Source: Pseudomonadota bacterium (GTDB lineage Bacteria > Pseudomonadota > Gammaproteobacteria > UBA6186 > Azoamicaceae). Taken from it: DNA of 14,547 bases. Where the stretch lies: assembly GCA_021848375.1 (NCBI GenBank), contig JAJZUR010000025.1:1-14547 (forward strand). Reading direction: 5' to 3'. Below the pieces are notes generated by a model, which saw only the letters and a program-made list of their open reading frames with translations, had not been told where the DNA came from and ran no database searches. Positions within the stretch are counted from its first letter, which is position 1. Every line of letters starts with the position of its first letter. A program made the translations under genes and the position numbers. This document shows, piece by piece, positions 6,245 to 13,575 of the stretch.

Positions 6245-7630
6245 TCAGCGCAGTATATGTAATGCGAGTTTAGGATCCCATCGTTTGGTTTTATAGCGCA
6301 AATAAAAACACAGCGCATTTAAAAGACCATAAATAGCACAGATAATCCAAGTGATGATGGGGGATCCCTCCCAATAACGCACACAAAAATAGGTGGGTAA
6401 AATCGAAAATATCCACGGACCCACACCACTGATGAGCATCACATATTTGGTATCTCCTGCGGCTGTTAATATGCCAGAAAAAAGCCATGCAATTCCATCT
6501 AATAAAAAGTAAACCCACAACCAGGCCATGGCAAGATGAAGCATATCTTTCAATTCTTCATTCACCACCAGAACGCTGTCTTGCTTTAAAAAGAATTGCG
6601 CCAAATTATCTGGAAATAAAAAGAGGGGAATCATCAAGACTATCATCAACGCCAAAATAATTTTGATCCCCGAGCGTAACGTTGCGCCTAGGATTTCTTC
6701 ACGGTTGGCGCCGATATAATTGGCAGCGACTGTTGTAACGCCTTTTTGTAATCCTAAAAACCCAAATCCGAATAACACGAAAAAACTATCTCCTATCGTA
6801 TAAACCGTGAGATGTCCTTCACTAACGGACGCTAAAAACTGTGCCAAAACACTCCACGCAATTGCATCAAAAATATAAGATAACGATGCAGGCAAGCCTA
6901 CCCGAAAAATATGCATAAACAAAGACGGTTTAAAACGCCAGCAATTCGTCGCATATTTCTCTCGATATTGTTTTTGTAAAAATAGACCGAACAACACCAG
7001 AGCCTGAAGCGATTGTGCAACGCCTGTCGCAATGGCTGCGCCTTTTGCACCCATTGCAGGCAGCAAATCGTCTACACCAAAAATTAACACAAAGTCTAAA
7101 ACAATATTGAATAAGTTACTTAGAATGGTCGCACTCATCACTAATTTGACTTGACCCCGCCCCACAAAAAACGAAGATAAGGCGGCAACCAGTGGAAACG
7201 TCGGACCAAATAGCATGAGCGTTTTAAAAAAGGGGATCCCATCGGCCATATAATCTGGATTGGGAATGAGATAAGCGCCTGCAAAAAGGCCAATTGGGAT
7301 AAACAAAAAGCCGGTCAGAACCGAAAACCAAATCATCTGCCAAACGGGTTCCCCCATTTGCTTTGATTTTGCCGCTCCATTATATTGGCCAACAAATACC
7401 TCAGAAATGGCGGCAATGCCCATCGTCCCAAATTGAAAAATGCTAAAGGTAATCCAGGCAACCACTGCAGCGTTCATGGCTCGGGTATCGTAGTGCGCCA
7501 AAATAAGCCGATCTAAAAAGATCATCACATTGACCGACATCATGGAAAGAATGAGCGGATAGGAAATGGTCCATAGTTCGTGGACGCTCCCTTCAGTGTA
7601 TCGCGTAAGCTGACCCCTGAAATTAATCAT
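6245..7630 (-). CDS. MATE-family multidrug/toxin efflux transporter
   Basis: Polytopic inner-membrane transporter of the MATE family, which exports cationic or other compounds using Na+ or H+ gradients. From the ATG at 7630 it has 461 residues and about twelve hydrophobic segments in two halves. The first begins ELWTISYPLILSMMSVNVM and the second begins IFRVGLPASLSYIFDAIAW, the usual internal duplication of MATE proteins. Segments such as FQFGTMGIAAISEVFVGQY and GLQKGVTTVAANYIGA fit the family. I choose 7630 rather than an in-frame upstream TTG or ATG (7666/7663) because it gives an 8-nt overlap (ATGATTAA) with the rsmJ stop and a standard N-terminus. The substrate is unknown. Confidence 0.9.
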   Translation of the reverse strand: MINFRGQLTRYTEGSVHELWTISYPLILSMMSVNVMIFLDRLILAHYDTRAMNAAVVAWITFSIFQFGTMGIAAISEVFVGQYNGAAKSKQMGEPVWQMIWFSVLTGFLFIPIGLFAGAYLIPNPDYMADGIPFFKTLMLFGPTFPLVAALSSFFVGRGQVKLVMSATILSNLFNIVLDFVLIFGVDDLLPAMGAKGAAIATGVAQSLQALVLFGLFLQKQYREKYATNCWRFKPSLFMHIFRVGLPASLSYIFDAIAWSVLAQFLASVSEGHLTVYTIGDSFFVLFGFGFLGLQKGVTTVAANYIGANREEILGATLRSGIKIILALMIVLMIPLFLFPDNLAQFFLKQDSVLVVNEELKDMLHLAMAWLWVYFLLDGIAWLFSGILTAAGDTKYVMLISGVGPWIFSILPTYFCVRYWEGSPIITWIICAIYGLLNALCFYLRYKTKRWDPKLALHILR

Positions 7631-8405
7631 TGCTAAAAATATTGCCTCCCGTGAGGTACACATCAAAGCGGCAACTCCTGCCTTTTATAACAAAACTAGG
7701 AGTCATATCGAGTAACCTTGGGGCATCACTCGATCGCTTTACCACCACTCGCCTTTTCGCCTTCTGCAACGCCAAAGCAAGAAGCTTATCCGCATCACTA
7801 TCTTCTCCTACTATATCACGTATGATACGCATTTCTATTTTGGTCAAGGCGCTTTTGAATTTAGGTGGAAACATCGGATCTAAATACACCACCTCTGGCG
7901 TTTGATCCACTGATAAATTCTGCAGGATTTCTACCGCATCTGCTGCCATCACGTCCATTAACTTGACTGTTTGGAGCAACTGAGGATCTTGTGCGGCACG
8001 TTGTAAGCCATCCTGTAATAAAGCACACATTACCGGCGAGCGTTCTATGAGCCGCACCCCGCAACCCAAAGACGCGAGTATAAAAGCATCACGTCCCAGT
8101 CCCGCTGTCGCATCTAATACCGTTAAGGTTTCTTTCACTGTTTTAAAACCCATTGCTTTTGCAATGGCTTGGTTTTTGCCGCCCCCGTGCAGGCGACGAT
8201 AGCCAAACGGCCCTCGAATAAATTCAGCGGACAGCGGTTTGATTTGAAAATTCGGGGGGGAACAGAGTTGTAGCCGATCGGGTGTTACCTGCAACGCATA
8301 GGCATCTTGAGGTAGTTCTTCTGCTCTGGCGAGCGGAAGCTGCAGTTCTGCTGCAAGTGCTGCCGCACGAGGTTCACAAGTGGTTTCTAAACAGGTAACC
8401 CAAAT
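7623..8405 (-). CDS. rsmJ: 16S rRNA (guanine1516-N2)-methyltransferase RsmJ, probable ATT start
   Basis: Methylates G1516 of 16S rRNA in the small ribosomal subunit. Motifs, numbered from the first conventional start (TTG at 8294): RRLHGGGKNQAIAKAMG (33-49, as RRKFGGGRGEAVAKAVG in E. coli), the SAM site LDATAGLGRDAFILASLGC (60-78), YLDPMFP near 137 and KRVVVKRSSDAP near 185. Starting at 8294 removes about 37 residues that are open, in frame and align with the E. coli N-terminus. WVTCLETTCEPRAAALAAEL corresponds to the ICLIDETG...ALSVLAARW region, and DAYALQVTPDRLQL to NLMALVLTPEHLEL. No ATG, GTG or TTG occurs in that added segment; ATT at 8405, 20 nt after the ftsY stop, is the best candidate and gives 260 residues (E. 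coli 250). The exact start is therefore uncertain while the product is not. Confidence 0.88.
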   Translation of the reverse strand: MWVTCLETTCEPRAAALAAELQLPLARAEELPQDAYALQVTPDRLQLCSPPNFQIKPLSAEFIRGPFGYRRLHGGGKNQAIAKAMGFKTVKETLTVLDATAGLGRDAFILASLGCGVRLIERSPVMCALLQDGLQRAAQDPQLLQTVKLMDVMAADAVEILQNLSVDQTPEVVYLDPMFPPKFKSALTKIEMRIIRDIVGEDSDADKLLALALQKAKRRVVVKRSSDAPRLLDMTPSFVIKGRSCRFDVYLTGGNIFSND

Positions 8406-8425
8406 CTTATATTTATTTGTTGAGC

Positions 8426-9415
8426 TTATTGGATTTGATTTGAAAACAAAGCCTCCACAAAAGAATCAGCCTCAAAAGTACGCAGATCATCAATGCCTTC
8501 TCCAATCCCAATAAAACGAATTGGGATTTTTAAGGATCTTGCAATATTAAAAATGATGCCTCCTTTTGCAGTGCCATCTAGTTTCGTCAGTATGATCCCA
8601 GTGACCCCTAAATCATTTTGAAATTTTTTGGCCTGTAACAACGCATTTTGACCAATCCCCGCATCAATCACCAATAAAATTTCATGAGGCGCCAGGGGAT
8701 CAAATTTGCGTATAACCCGCACCACTTTTTTTAACTCTTCCATCAACGATTCTTGAGTATGTAACCTACCGGCTGTATCCGCCAATAAAATATCCATGTT
8801 TTTGGCCTTGGCAGCTTGCAAAGCATCAAAAATCACAGAAGCGCTATCAGCCCCCGTGTGTTGCGCAATCACGGGAATATCATTACGTTCTCCCCAGACT
8901 TTTATTTGCTCAATCGCAGCAGCTCTAAACGTATCCCCCGCGGCTAGCATTACCTTTTTGCCTTCTTGTTGGAACTTTTTGGCAAGCTTGCCAATGGTGG
9001 TGGTTTTGCCCGCACCATTCACCCCAATCATTAAAATCACAAAGGGCCTTATCCCTGCTGTTAACGTGAGTGGTTCAGCAGAACTTTGTAATGCTTGCTG
9101 CAGATCTGTTTTCAATGCCAACGCTAAACACTCAGAATCTTTTAACTCTTGGCGTCCCAAGCGCAGGGTGAGATCTCGCATAATATCTCGAGTGGATTCC
9201 ACACCCACATCTGCCGTTAACAAAAAAGTTTCTAATTCTTCTAAGAGGGCTTCATCAATAACCTTCTTTCCAAGAAATACATTCGCTAATCCGGTTGAGA
9301 AGACAGCACGAGTACGGCTCAAACCTTCTTTTAGACGCGCCCACATCCCGCCCGTCGATGGGGCTGGTGTTGCAGTTGTCGGTTCTGTCTGACGTTTTTT
9401 AAAAAAATCTAGCAT
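8426..9415 (-). CDS. ftsY: Signal recognition particle receptor FtsY
   Basis: GTPase at the inner membrane that receives ribosome-nascent-chain-SRP complexes. From the ATG at 9415 it has 329 residues: a short basic/proline-rich A region (about 1-28), the helical N domain, then the NG GTPase with GVNGAGKTT (131-139), DTFRAA (161-166), DTAGR (213-217), TKLD (277-280) and GEGIDDL (305-311). An upstream in-frame TTG (9448) would add 11 residues that are not FtsY-like. The acidic A domain of E. coli FtsY is absent, as in many shorter homologues. Unusually, the conserved DA.TGQNA motif reads DAGIGQNA (251-258) and the usual DLRPF reads DLRTF. It is divergent from the M16 peptidase genes and is followed by rsmJ rather than ftsE/ftsX. 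Confidence 0.95.
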   Translation of the reverse strand: MLDFFKKRQTEPTTATPAPSTGGMWARLKEGLSRTRAVFSTGLANVFLGKKVIDEALLEELETFLLTADVGVESTRDIMRDLTLRLGRQELKDSECLALALKTDLQQALQSSAEPLTLTAGIRPFVILMIGVNGAGKTTTIGKLAKKFQQEGKKVMLAAGDTFRAAAIEQIKVWGERNDIPVIAQHTGADSASVIFDALQAAKAKNMDILLADTAGRLHTQESLMEELKKVVRVIRKFDPLAPHEILLVIDAGIGQNALLQAKKFQNDLGVTGIILTKLDGTAKGGIIFNIARSLKIPIRFIGIGEGIDDLRTFEADSFVEALFSNQIQ

Positions 9416-9447
9416 GTTGACTATCTTCAACGGTTTCCCAACATTCA

Positions 9448-9476
9448 AGCATAACGTAACCCTCTATTCAAACCAA
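9448..9476 (-). promoter_or_regulatory. Possible ftsY promoter
   Basis: On the minus strand TTGGTT (9476-9471), 17 nt and TATGCT (9453-9448) lie 32 nt before the ftsY ATG at 9415. The -10 hexamer is the same as the one proposed upstream of the methyltransferase gene at 1253. The -35 is weak, with 3 of 6 matches. GAAGATAG in the leader could serve for ribosome binding. Confidence 0.35.
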
Positions 9477-9498
9477 TGCAAACCTCTTATAATTTGCA
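9467..9498 (+). promoter_or_regulatory. M16 operon promoter with overlapping TGCAAA-N10-TTTGCA dyad
   Basis: A perfect -10 TATAAT lies at 9488-9493, with TTCAAA (9467-9472, 4 of 6) as a -35 at a short 15-nt spacing. A perfect 6-bp inverted repeat TGCAAA-N10-TTTGCA (9477-9498) is centred on the -10, a spacing typical of operators bound by helix-turn-helix dimers. If this promoter is used, the ATG at 9476 is not transcribed, which supports translation of the peptidase from 9551. Confidence 0.42.
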
Positions 9499-9550
9499 GC
9501 TACACTATATTAATTGCGACCTGAAACCTAAACCGACGGATGGTAAACCT

Positions 9551-10903
9551 ATGCAAAAATTGCACCTAATACTTTTCGGCTTCTTAATTGCGATCAATAG
9601 TTCAACCTTTGCTGCCACATCCACAAATACAATACCAGATAACACCCATGAATACAAGCTAGATAATGGACTGAAGATAATTGTCAAAGAAGATCATCGT
9701 TCGCCGTTGGCGGTGGTGCAAGTGTGGTACAAAGTCGGCGGCAGTTATGAACATGATGGCATCACGGGCATTTCGCATGCTTTAGAGCACATGATGTTCC
9801 GCGGCACGAAACTTCACCCTAAAGATGAATTTGTGCGCTTTATTTCCATTAACGGAGGCGATCAAAATGCCTTCACTACTGATGATTTTACCGCTTACTT
9901 TGAAGAAATCGATAAAAATCAATTAAAACTCTGCTTAGAACTCGAAGCCGATCGCATGAATAATCTTGAATTATCTGAAGAAGCTTTTGAACAAGAAATT
10001 AAAGTGGTGCGCGAAGAACGCCGTCTGCGCGTCGATGACAATCCAGAGGCCTTAACGTTTGAACGTTTAGGCGCTGCGGCACATATCAGCAGTCCTTATC
10101 ATCACGATACCATTGGTTGGATGAACGATTTGGAAAATATGAAAGTGGAAGATCTGAAGAAATGGTACAAAACCTGGTATGCTCCAAATAATGCAATCTT
10201 AGTCGTTGTGGGCGATGTTAATCCGGAAGAAGTGTATACGTTAGCGAAAACCTATTTTGGTCCACTCAGTCCCATTGAAATTCCTAAATTAAAGCCGAGA
10301 AAAGAGATCCCGTTCATGGGTAAACGCTCCGTACAAGTGGAAGGCAATGCGACAGTTCCCCGTTTATTCATGGGTTACAATGTACCTTCTCTCGTCACGA
10401 ATACCGATCAAAATGAACCTTATGCTTTGTATGTACTGCTCATGGCCTTAGATGGCGGCAATAGCTCACGATTTTCTCGCGATTTGATTCGCCAACAGGG
10501 TCTTGTTGCGAATATTAACTCTTGGTACAATCCCTTCACTTTACATGATCCTTTGCTGCTGTTTTCAGCAATCCCCACCCAAAATCATACGGTAGCGGAA
10601 TTAGAAACGGCCTTTACCAAACAAATTGAAAAACTACAAACAGAATTGCTTTCCGTCGAAGAATTAGCACGCGTTAAAACAAATGTGATTGCGGAGCACA
10701 CTTTTAGCCATGATTCCATGTCCGATCAGGCTACAGAATTAGGCATGATGGAAGCGGTGGGTCTTCCTTGGCAATTGGCCAACACTTATCCGGATCACAT
10801 TCAAATGATTACCGCAGAACAAGTGCAAAAAGTGGCACAAAAGTATTTGATCCCGACCCGCCTCACCACGGCGGAATTAATCCCTCAGAAATCTGGAATG
10901 TAA
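9551..10903 (+). CDS. M16 family zinc metallopeptidase, catalytic subunit
   Basis: Periplasmic zinc peptidase of the M16 (pitrilysin/processing-peptidase) family. From the ATG at 9551 it has 450 residues, beginning with a signal peptide MQKLHLILFGFLIAINSSTF with likely cleavage after an Ala near 22-23. The inverted zinc motif HALEH is at 76-80, and the distal glutamate is in VVREERR near 153-159. The C-terminal half has RFSRDLIRQQGLVANI in place of the usual R...GLAYSV, so the substrate-clamping Tyr of the R/Y pair is absent. The ATG at 9476 would prepend 25 residues that spoil the signal peptide. The gene overlaps the next one at TAATG (10901-10905) and the two products probably form a heterodimer. 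Confidence 0.92.
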   Translation: MQKLHLILFGFLIAINSSTFAATSTNTIPDNTHEYKLDNGLKIIVKEDHRSPLAVVQVWYKVGGSYEHDGITGISHALEHMMFRGTKLHPKDEFVRFISINGGDQNAFTTDDFTAYFEEIDKNQLKLCLELEADRMNNLELSEEAFEQEIKVVREERRLRVDDNPEALTFERLGAAAHISSPYHHDTIGWMNDLENMKVEDLKKWYKTWYAPNNAILVVVGDVNPEEVYTLAKTYFGPLSPIEIPKLKPRKEIPFMGKRSVQVEGNATVPRLFMGYNVPSLVTNTDQNEPYALYVLLMALDGGNSSRFSRDLIRQQGLVANINSWYNPFTLHDPLLLFSAIPTQNHTVAELETAFTKQIEKLQTELLSVEELARVKTNVIAEHTFSHDSMSDQATELGMMEAVGLPWQLANTYPDHIQMITAEQVQKVAQKYLIPTRLTTAELIPQKSGM

Positions 10904-12306
10904 TGCTTATGAAAATCCGAACACTTGCTATTCTTATCTTTGTCTTAGTTTTACCCGTCACGCTTTATTTTTTACCTCACCATCAGCAAGTAGAATTAAC
11001 TCCTAATAAGCAAACCGCCACGGCAAAAGAAAGCGCTTTACCCACGAGAACAACCGAATCTCTACTCCCCATTCAACATTGGGTAACCGCGAATGGCGCA
11101 AAGATCTATTTTGTGGCAACGAATGGGATCCCGATGGTCGATATTCAAGTGAACTTTGATGCGGGATCCGCAAGAGACGGCGCCAAACCCGGATTATCAC
11201 AATTTTGTGTGGGCATGCTGAATGAAGGGGCAGCGGATCTCAACGCCGATCAAATCGCAGATCAATTTGAAAACCTTGGCACGGTCTTCAATAACACCAA
11301 TAATCGAGATAGAACCATCCTCTCGATCCGTTCCTTAAGCGAACCCAAATTTCTAAACCCAAGTGCCTCGTTACTGGCAACGCTTCTTAGTCAACCGACC
11401 TTTCCAGATCCAAACGTTGAACGGGTGAGAAATGAAATATTGGTGGATATTAAACGTAATCTGCAAAAACCCAGTGTGGTTGCAAGCCAGGCCCTTTTCA
11501 AAGCCATCTATCAAGATCATCCTTACGCACACCCGATTTCTGGTACAGAAGGGAGTGTTGCAACCATTACGAAAAATGATCTGGTAGCATTTCACCAACA
11601 ATATTATGTGGCGACAAATGCAACGATAACAATTGTTGGGGGAATTACCAAAGAAGCCGCAACGGATTTGGCCAAACTATTGTCTGAAAAGTTACCGAAG
11701 GGCAGCAAGGCGGTTGCGCTGCCAACGGTTCCTACTCTCACCAAAGCCGTTGAGCAAAACATTCCCTTCCCAACCGAACAAACGCATATTTTAACGGGTC
11801 AACCTTGCGCGGCGGAAGGTGATCCAGATTATTTTGCTTGGTTGATTGGGGATTATGTTTTAGGTTCCAATCAATTAAATTCCCGTTTGTTCAAAGAAAT
11901 TCGGGAAGATCGGGGATTAGCTTACAATGTTCGTAGTGGAATATTATTTTTACAACAACCAGGACCCTTTGTTATACAGCTTCAAACTAAAAATGAACAA
12001 ACTAAAGAGGCCATTGGCATTCTAAAAGATACGCTAACGCGTTTTGTAACAGAGGGCCCAACGGATAAAGAAGTGAGTGATGCAAAGCTTGGCATTGCGC
12101 GTGGATTGCCGCTGGAAATTAATGACAATCATAAGATAACCAATTTTGTTTCTACCTTAGGTTTTTATAACTTACCGCTCGATTATTTAAATACCTACAT
12201 AAAGCGCCTTGAAGCGGTTTCCCTCCAAGATATTAAAACCGTCTTTCAAAAACGCATTCATCCTAACGATATGGCGCTTATCGTCGTCGGATCGAATCCC
12301 AATTGA
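10903..12306 (+). CDS. M16 family peptidase-like protein, non-catalytic subunit
   Basis: Partner of the upstream M16 peptidase. The 467-residue protein starts with a signal or anchor helix (LAILIFVLVLPVTLYFL, about 8-24) and has the M16 fold. Where the zinc motif HxxEH should be, in the segment GLSQFCVGMLNEGA (97-110), the residues are Q100-F-C-V103-G104, so it cannot bind catalytic zinc. It keeps RLFKEIREDRGLAY (328-341), the R/Y region missing a Tyr in the partner. I choose the ATG at 10903 (overlapping the previous stop as TAATG, GGA a few nt before); 10909 is an alternative. An open frame further upstream is a shadow inside the first peptidase gene. Such complementary M16 pairs are known in bacteria. 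Confidence 0.9.
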   Translation: MLMKIRTLAILIFVLVLPVTLYFLPHHQQVELTPNKQTATAKESALPTRTTESLLPIQHWVTANGAKIYFVATNGIPMVDIQVNFDAGSARDGAKPGLSQFCVGMLNEGAADLNADQIADQFENLGTVFNNTNNRDRTILSIRSLSEPKFLNPSASLLATLLSQPTFPDPNVERVRNEILVDIKRNLQKPSVVASQALFKAIYQDHPYAHPISGTEGSVATITKNDLVAFHQQYYVATNATITIVGGITKEAATDLAKLLSEKLPKGSKAVALPTVPTLTKAVEQNIPFPTEQTHILTGQPCAAEGDPDYFAWLIGDYVLGSNQLNSRLFKEIREDRGLAYNVRSGILFLQQPGPFVIQLQTKNEQTKEAIGILKDTLTRFVTEGPTDKEVSDAKLGIARGLPLEINDNHKITNFVSTLGFYNLPLDYLNTYIKRLEAVSLQDIKTVFQKRIHPNDMALIVVGSNPN

Positions 12307-12866
12307 AGCGAAATCAAGTTCGAGTAATTGGGGGAAAATGGCGGTCGCGTCAAATTCACTTTCCCGATTTGCCAGGCTTACGCCCTACCCCAGATAGGAT
12401 CCGCGAAACGCTCTTTAATTGGCTCGCTCCTCATATTGTTGATGCCCGTTGTCTCGATTTATTTGCAGGCAGCGGCGCATTTGGATTCGAAGCCTTATCC
12501 CGCGGCGCACGTCATGTCATATTGGTTGAACAAAATCCTGCTATTATTATCGCATTACAAAAAAATGCGGACATTTTTAAAGCAGATCAACTCGACATTA
12601 TCCAACAGGATGCTTTATCATGGTTAAAATTAGACAATCATCATACCCCTTTTGATATCATCTTTTTAGATCCTCCTTATCAGGCAAAATTATTGCCTTC
12701 TGTTTTTGTCTTACTCGAAACCTACGGATGGTTACATGTTAATTCATTCATATATTTTGAAGCCGATTATCCGTTAGCCGAAACTGCCCTGCCACCTCAT
12801 TGGAAACTAGTGCGCGAAAAAAAAGCAGGAAATATCTATTATTTTTTAGCCCAAAAAATATCCTAG
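12303..12866 (+). CDS. rsmD: 16S rRNA (guanine966-N2)-methyltransferase RsmD
   Basis: Methylates G966 of 16S rRNA. The 187-residue protein has VRVIGGKWR (6-14), GLRPTPDRIRETLFNWLAP (25-43), the SAM loop LDLFAGSGAFGFEALSRGA (51-69) and the catalytic DPPY (123-126), matching E. coli RsmD throughout (198 residues there). The start is TTG at 12303, overlapping the stop of the preceding gene (TTGA). No ATG or GTG is available upstream in frame before a stop, and the conserved block begins six residues in, so TTG is well supported. It is likely translated by coupling with the M16 pair. The stop shares a CTAG with the stop of convergent comF. Confidence 0.95.
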   Translation: MKRNQVRVIGGKWRSRQIHFPDLPGLRPTPDRIRETLFNWLAPHIVDARCLDLFAGSGAFGFEALSRGARHVILVEQNPAIIIALQKNADIFKADQLDIIQQDALSWLKLDNHHTPFDIIFLDPPYQAKLLPSVFVLLETYGWLHVNSFIYFEADYPLAETALPPHWKLVREKKAGNIYYFLAQKIS

Positions 12867-13561
12867 GCTCGACAAATACACCAAATATCTACTGTCTGTA
12901 TCCCGCTGTCTTTTAACATTTTGGCCATGGCTTTCACGGTACTCCCTGTCGTCACCACATCATCCATGATCGCAACATGTTCATAGGGCAAAGGAGTAAC
13001 CAATTGAAAAGCCTTATTCATATTTCGAATCCGTCTACCTTTATTAAATTGCAATTGTGAAGGCGTTTTTCGTACGCGTAAACATACATTGTGTAAGATT
13101 GGGATATTAGAATATTTTTTTAGTGGCCATAATAATTCTAATGCCTGATTAAATCCTCGCGATCGTAGGCGGGAGGAATGCAGCGGTACGGGTAATATCA
13201 CTTCTGGCTTGGATCGGTTTTTGTACCAACTCAATTCGACTTGCTCTACCAATAATTCCCCCAAGACCCTGCCATTTGCTAGCTTTCCGCCAAATTTTAA
13301 TCCTGCTATTAATCTTGTCACCGGAGGATCATAACTAAAAAGCGCGCATAAGCGATCAAAGGATGGGGGAGATGTGATACAGTATTGACAATAAACAGAA
13401 TCTACCCCAGCATCGATAAATAACCCACATCGAAAACATCTTTCTTCTAACCAGGGTAAGGAGTGCTTACACAGCGCGCAGAGATCGATATCTTCTGTAG
13501 TCGTCTCACCGCAAATACTGCAGATGTGTGGGAATAGCCATTGTTCTATCCTACTTAACAT
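12863..13561 (-). CDS. comF: ComF-family protein (double zinc finger plus phosphoribosyltransferase-like domain)
   Basis: ComF/GntX-family protein; in naturally competent bacteria ComF is a cytoplasmic protein needed for DNA uptake. The 232-residue protein has four CxxC pairs at its N-terminus (C14/C17, C28/C31, C42/C45, C58/C61), fitting two zinc-binding modules. Next come FSYDPPVTRLIAGLKFGGK (75-93), VPLHSSRLRSRGFNQ (125-139) and a PRPP-binding loop VAIMDDVVTTGST (196-208). All eight cysteines are present, so the gene looks intact. AGGA lies 11 nt before the ATG at 13561 if transcription starts further upstream. It is divergent from bioC with 14 bp between the start codons and converges on rsmD with a shared CTAG at the stops. 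Confidence 0.93.
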   Translation of the reverse strand: MLSRIEQWLFPHICSICGETTTEDIDLCALCKHSLPWLEERCFRCGLFIDAGVDSVYCQYCITSPPSFDRLCALFSYDPPVTRLIAGLKFGGKLANGRVLGELLVEQVELSWYKNRSKPEVILPVPLHSSRLRSRGFNQALELLWPLKKYSNIPILHNVCLRVRKTPSQLQFNKGRRIRNMNKAFQLVTPLPYEHVAIMDDVVTTGSTVKAMAKMLKDSGIQTVDIWCICRA

Positions 13562-13563
13562 GC

Positions 13564-13573
13564 GACAATTATC
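13564..13573. promoter_or_regulatory. Symmetric -10 element between comF and bioC (candidate bidirectional promoter)
   Basis: GACAATTATC at 13564-13573 reads GATAATTGTC on the other strand. Rightward, GACAAT (13564-13569) has TTGTTC (13541-13546) 17 nt upstream and lies exactly 6 nt before the bioC ATG. Leftward, GATAAT (13573-13568, 5 of 6 matches) lies exactly 6 nt before the comF ATG. Both transcripts could therefore be leaderless. The leftward -35 is poor. Confidence 0.42.
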
Positions 13574-13575
13574 CT

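Noticed and set aside
6172..6290. Minus-strand frame ending in IIDIISELCNRYLSGL before the LysE-family gene
   Set aside because: Reads like protein but mostly overlaps the MATE gene end in another frame and has no start or ribosome binding site; likely chance.
8796..9392. 198-codon plus-strand open frame
   Set aside because: It runs fully antisense to ftsY, whose GTPase motifs are unmistakable; it is a shadow of that gene.
9476..9550. Longer N-terminus for the first M16 protein
   Set aside because: It would precede a clear signal peptide and lies upstream of, or within, the best promoter.
10768..10902. Longer N-terminus for the second M16 protein
   Set aside because: These 45 codons lie inside the first peptidase gene in another frame and would bury the signal-like helix; the start at 10903 fits better.
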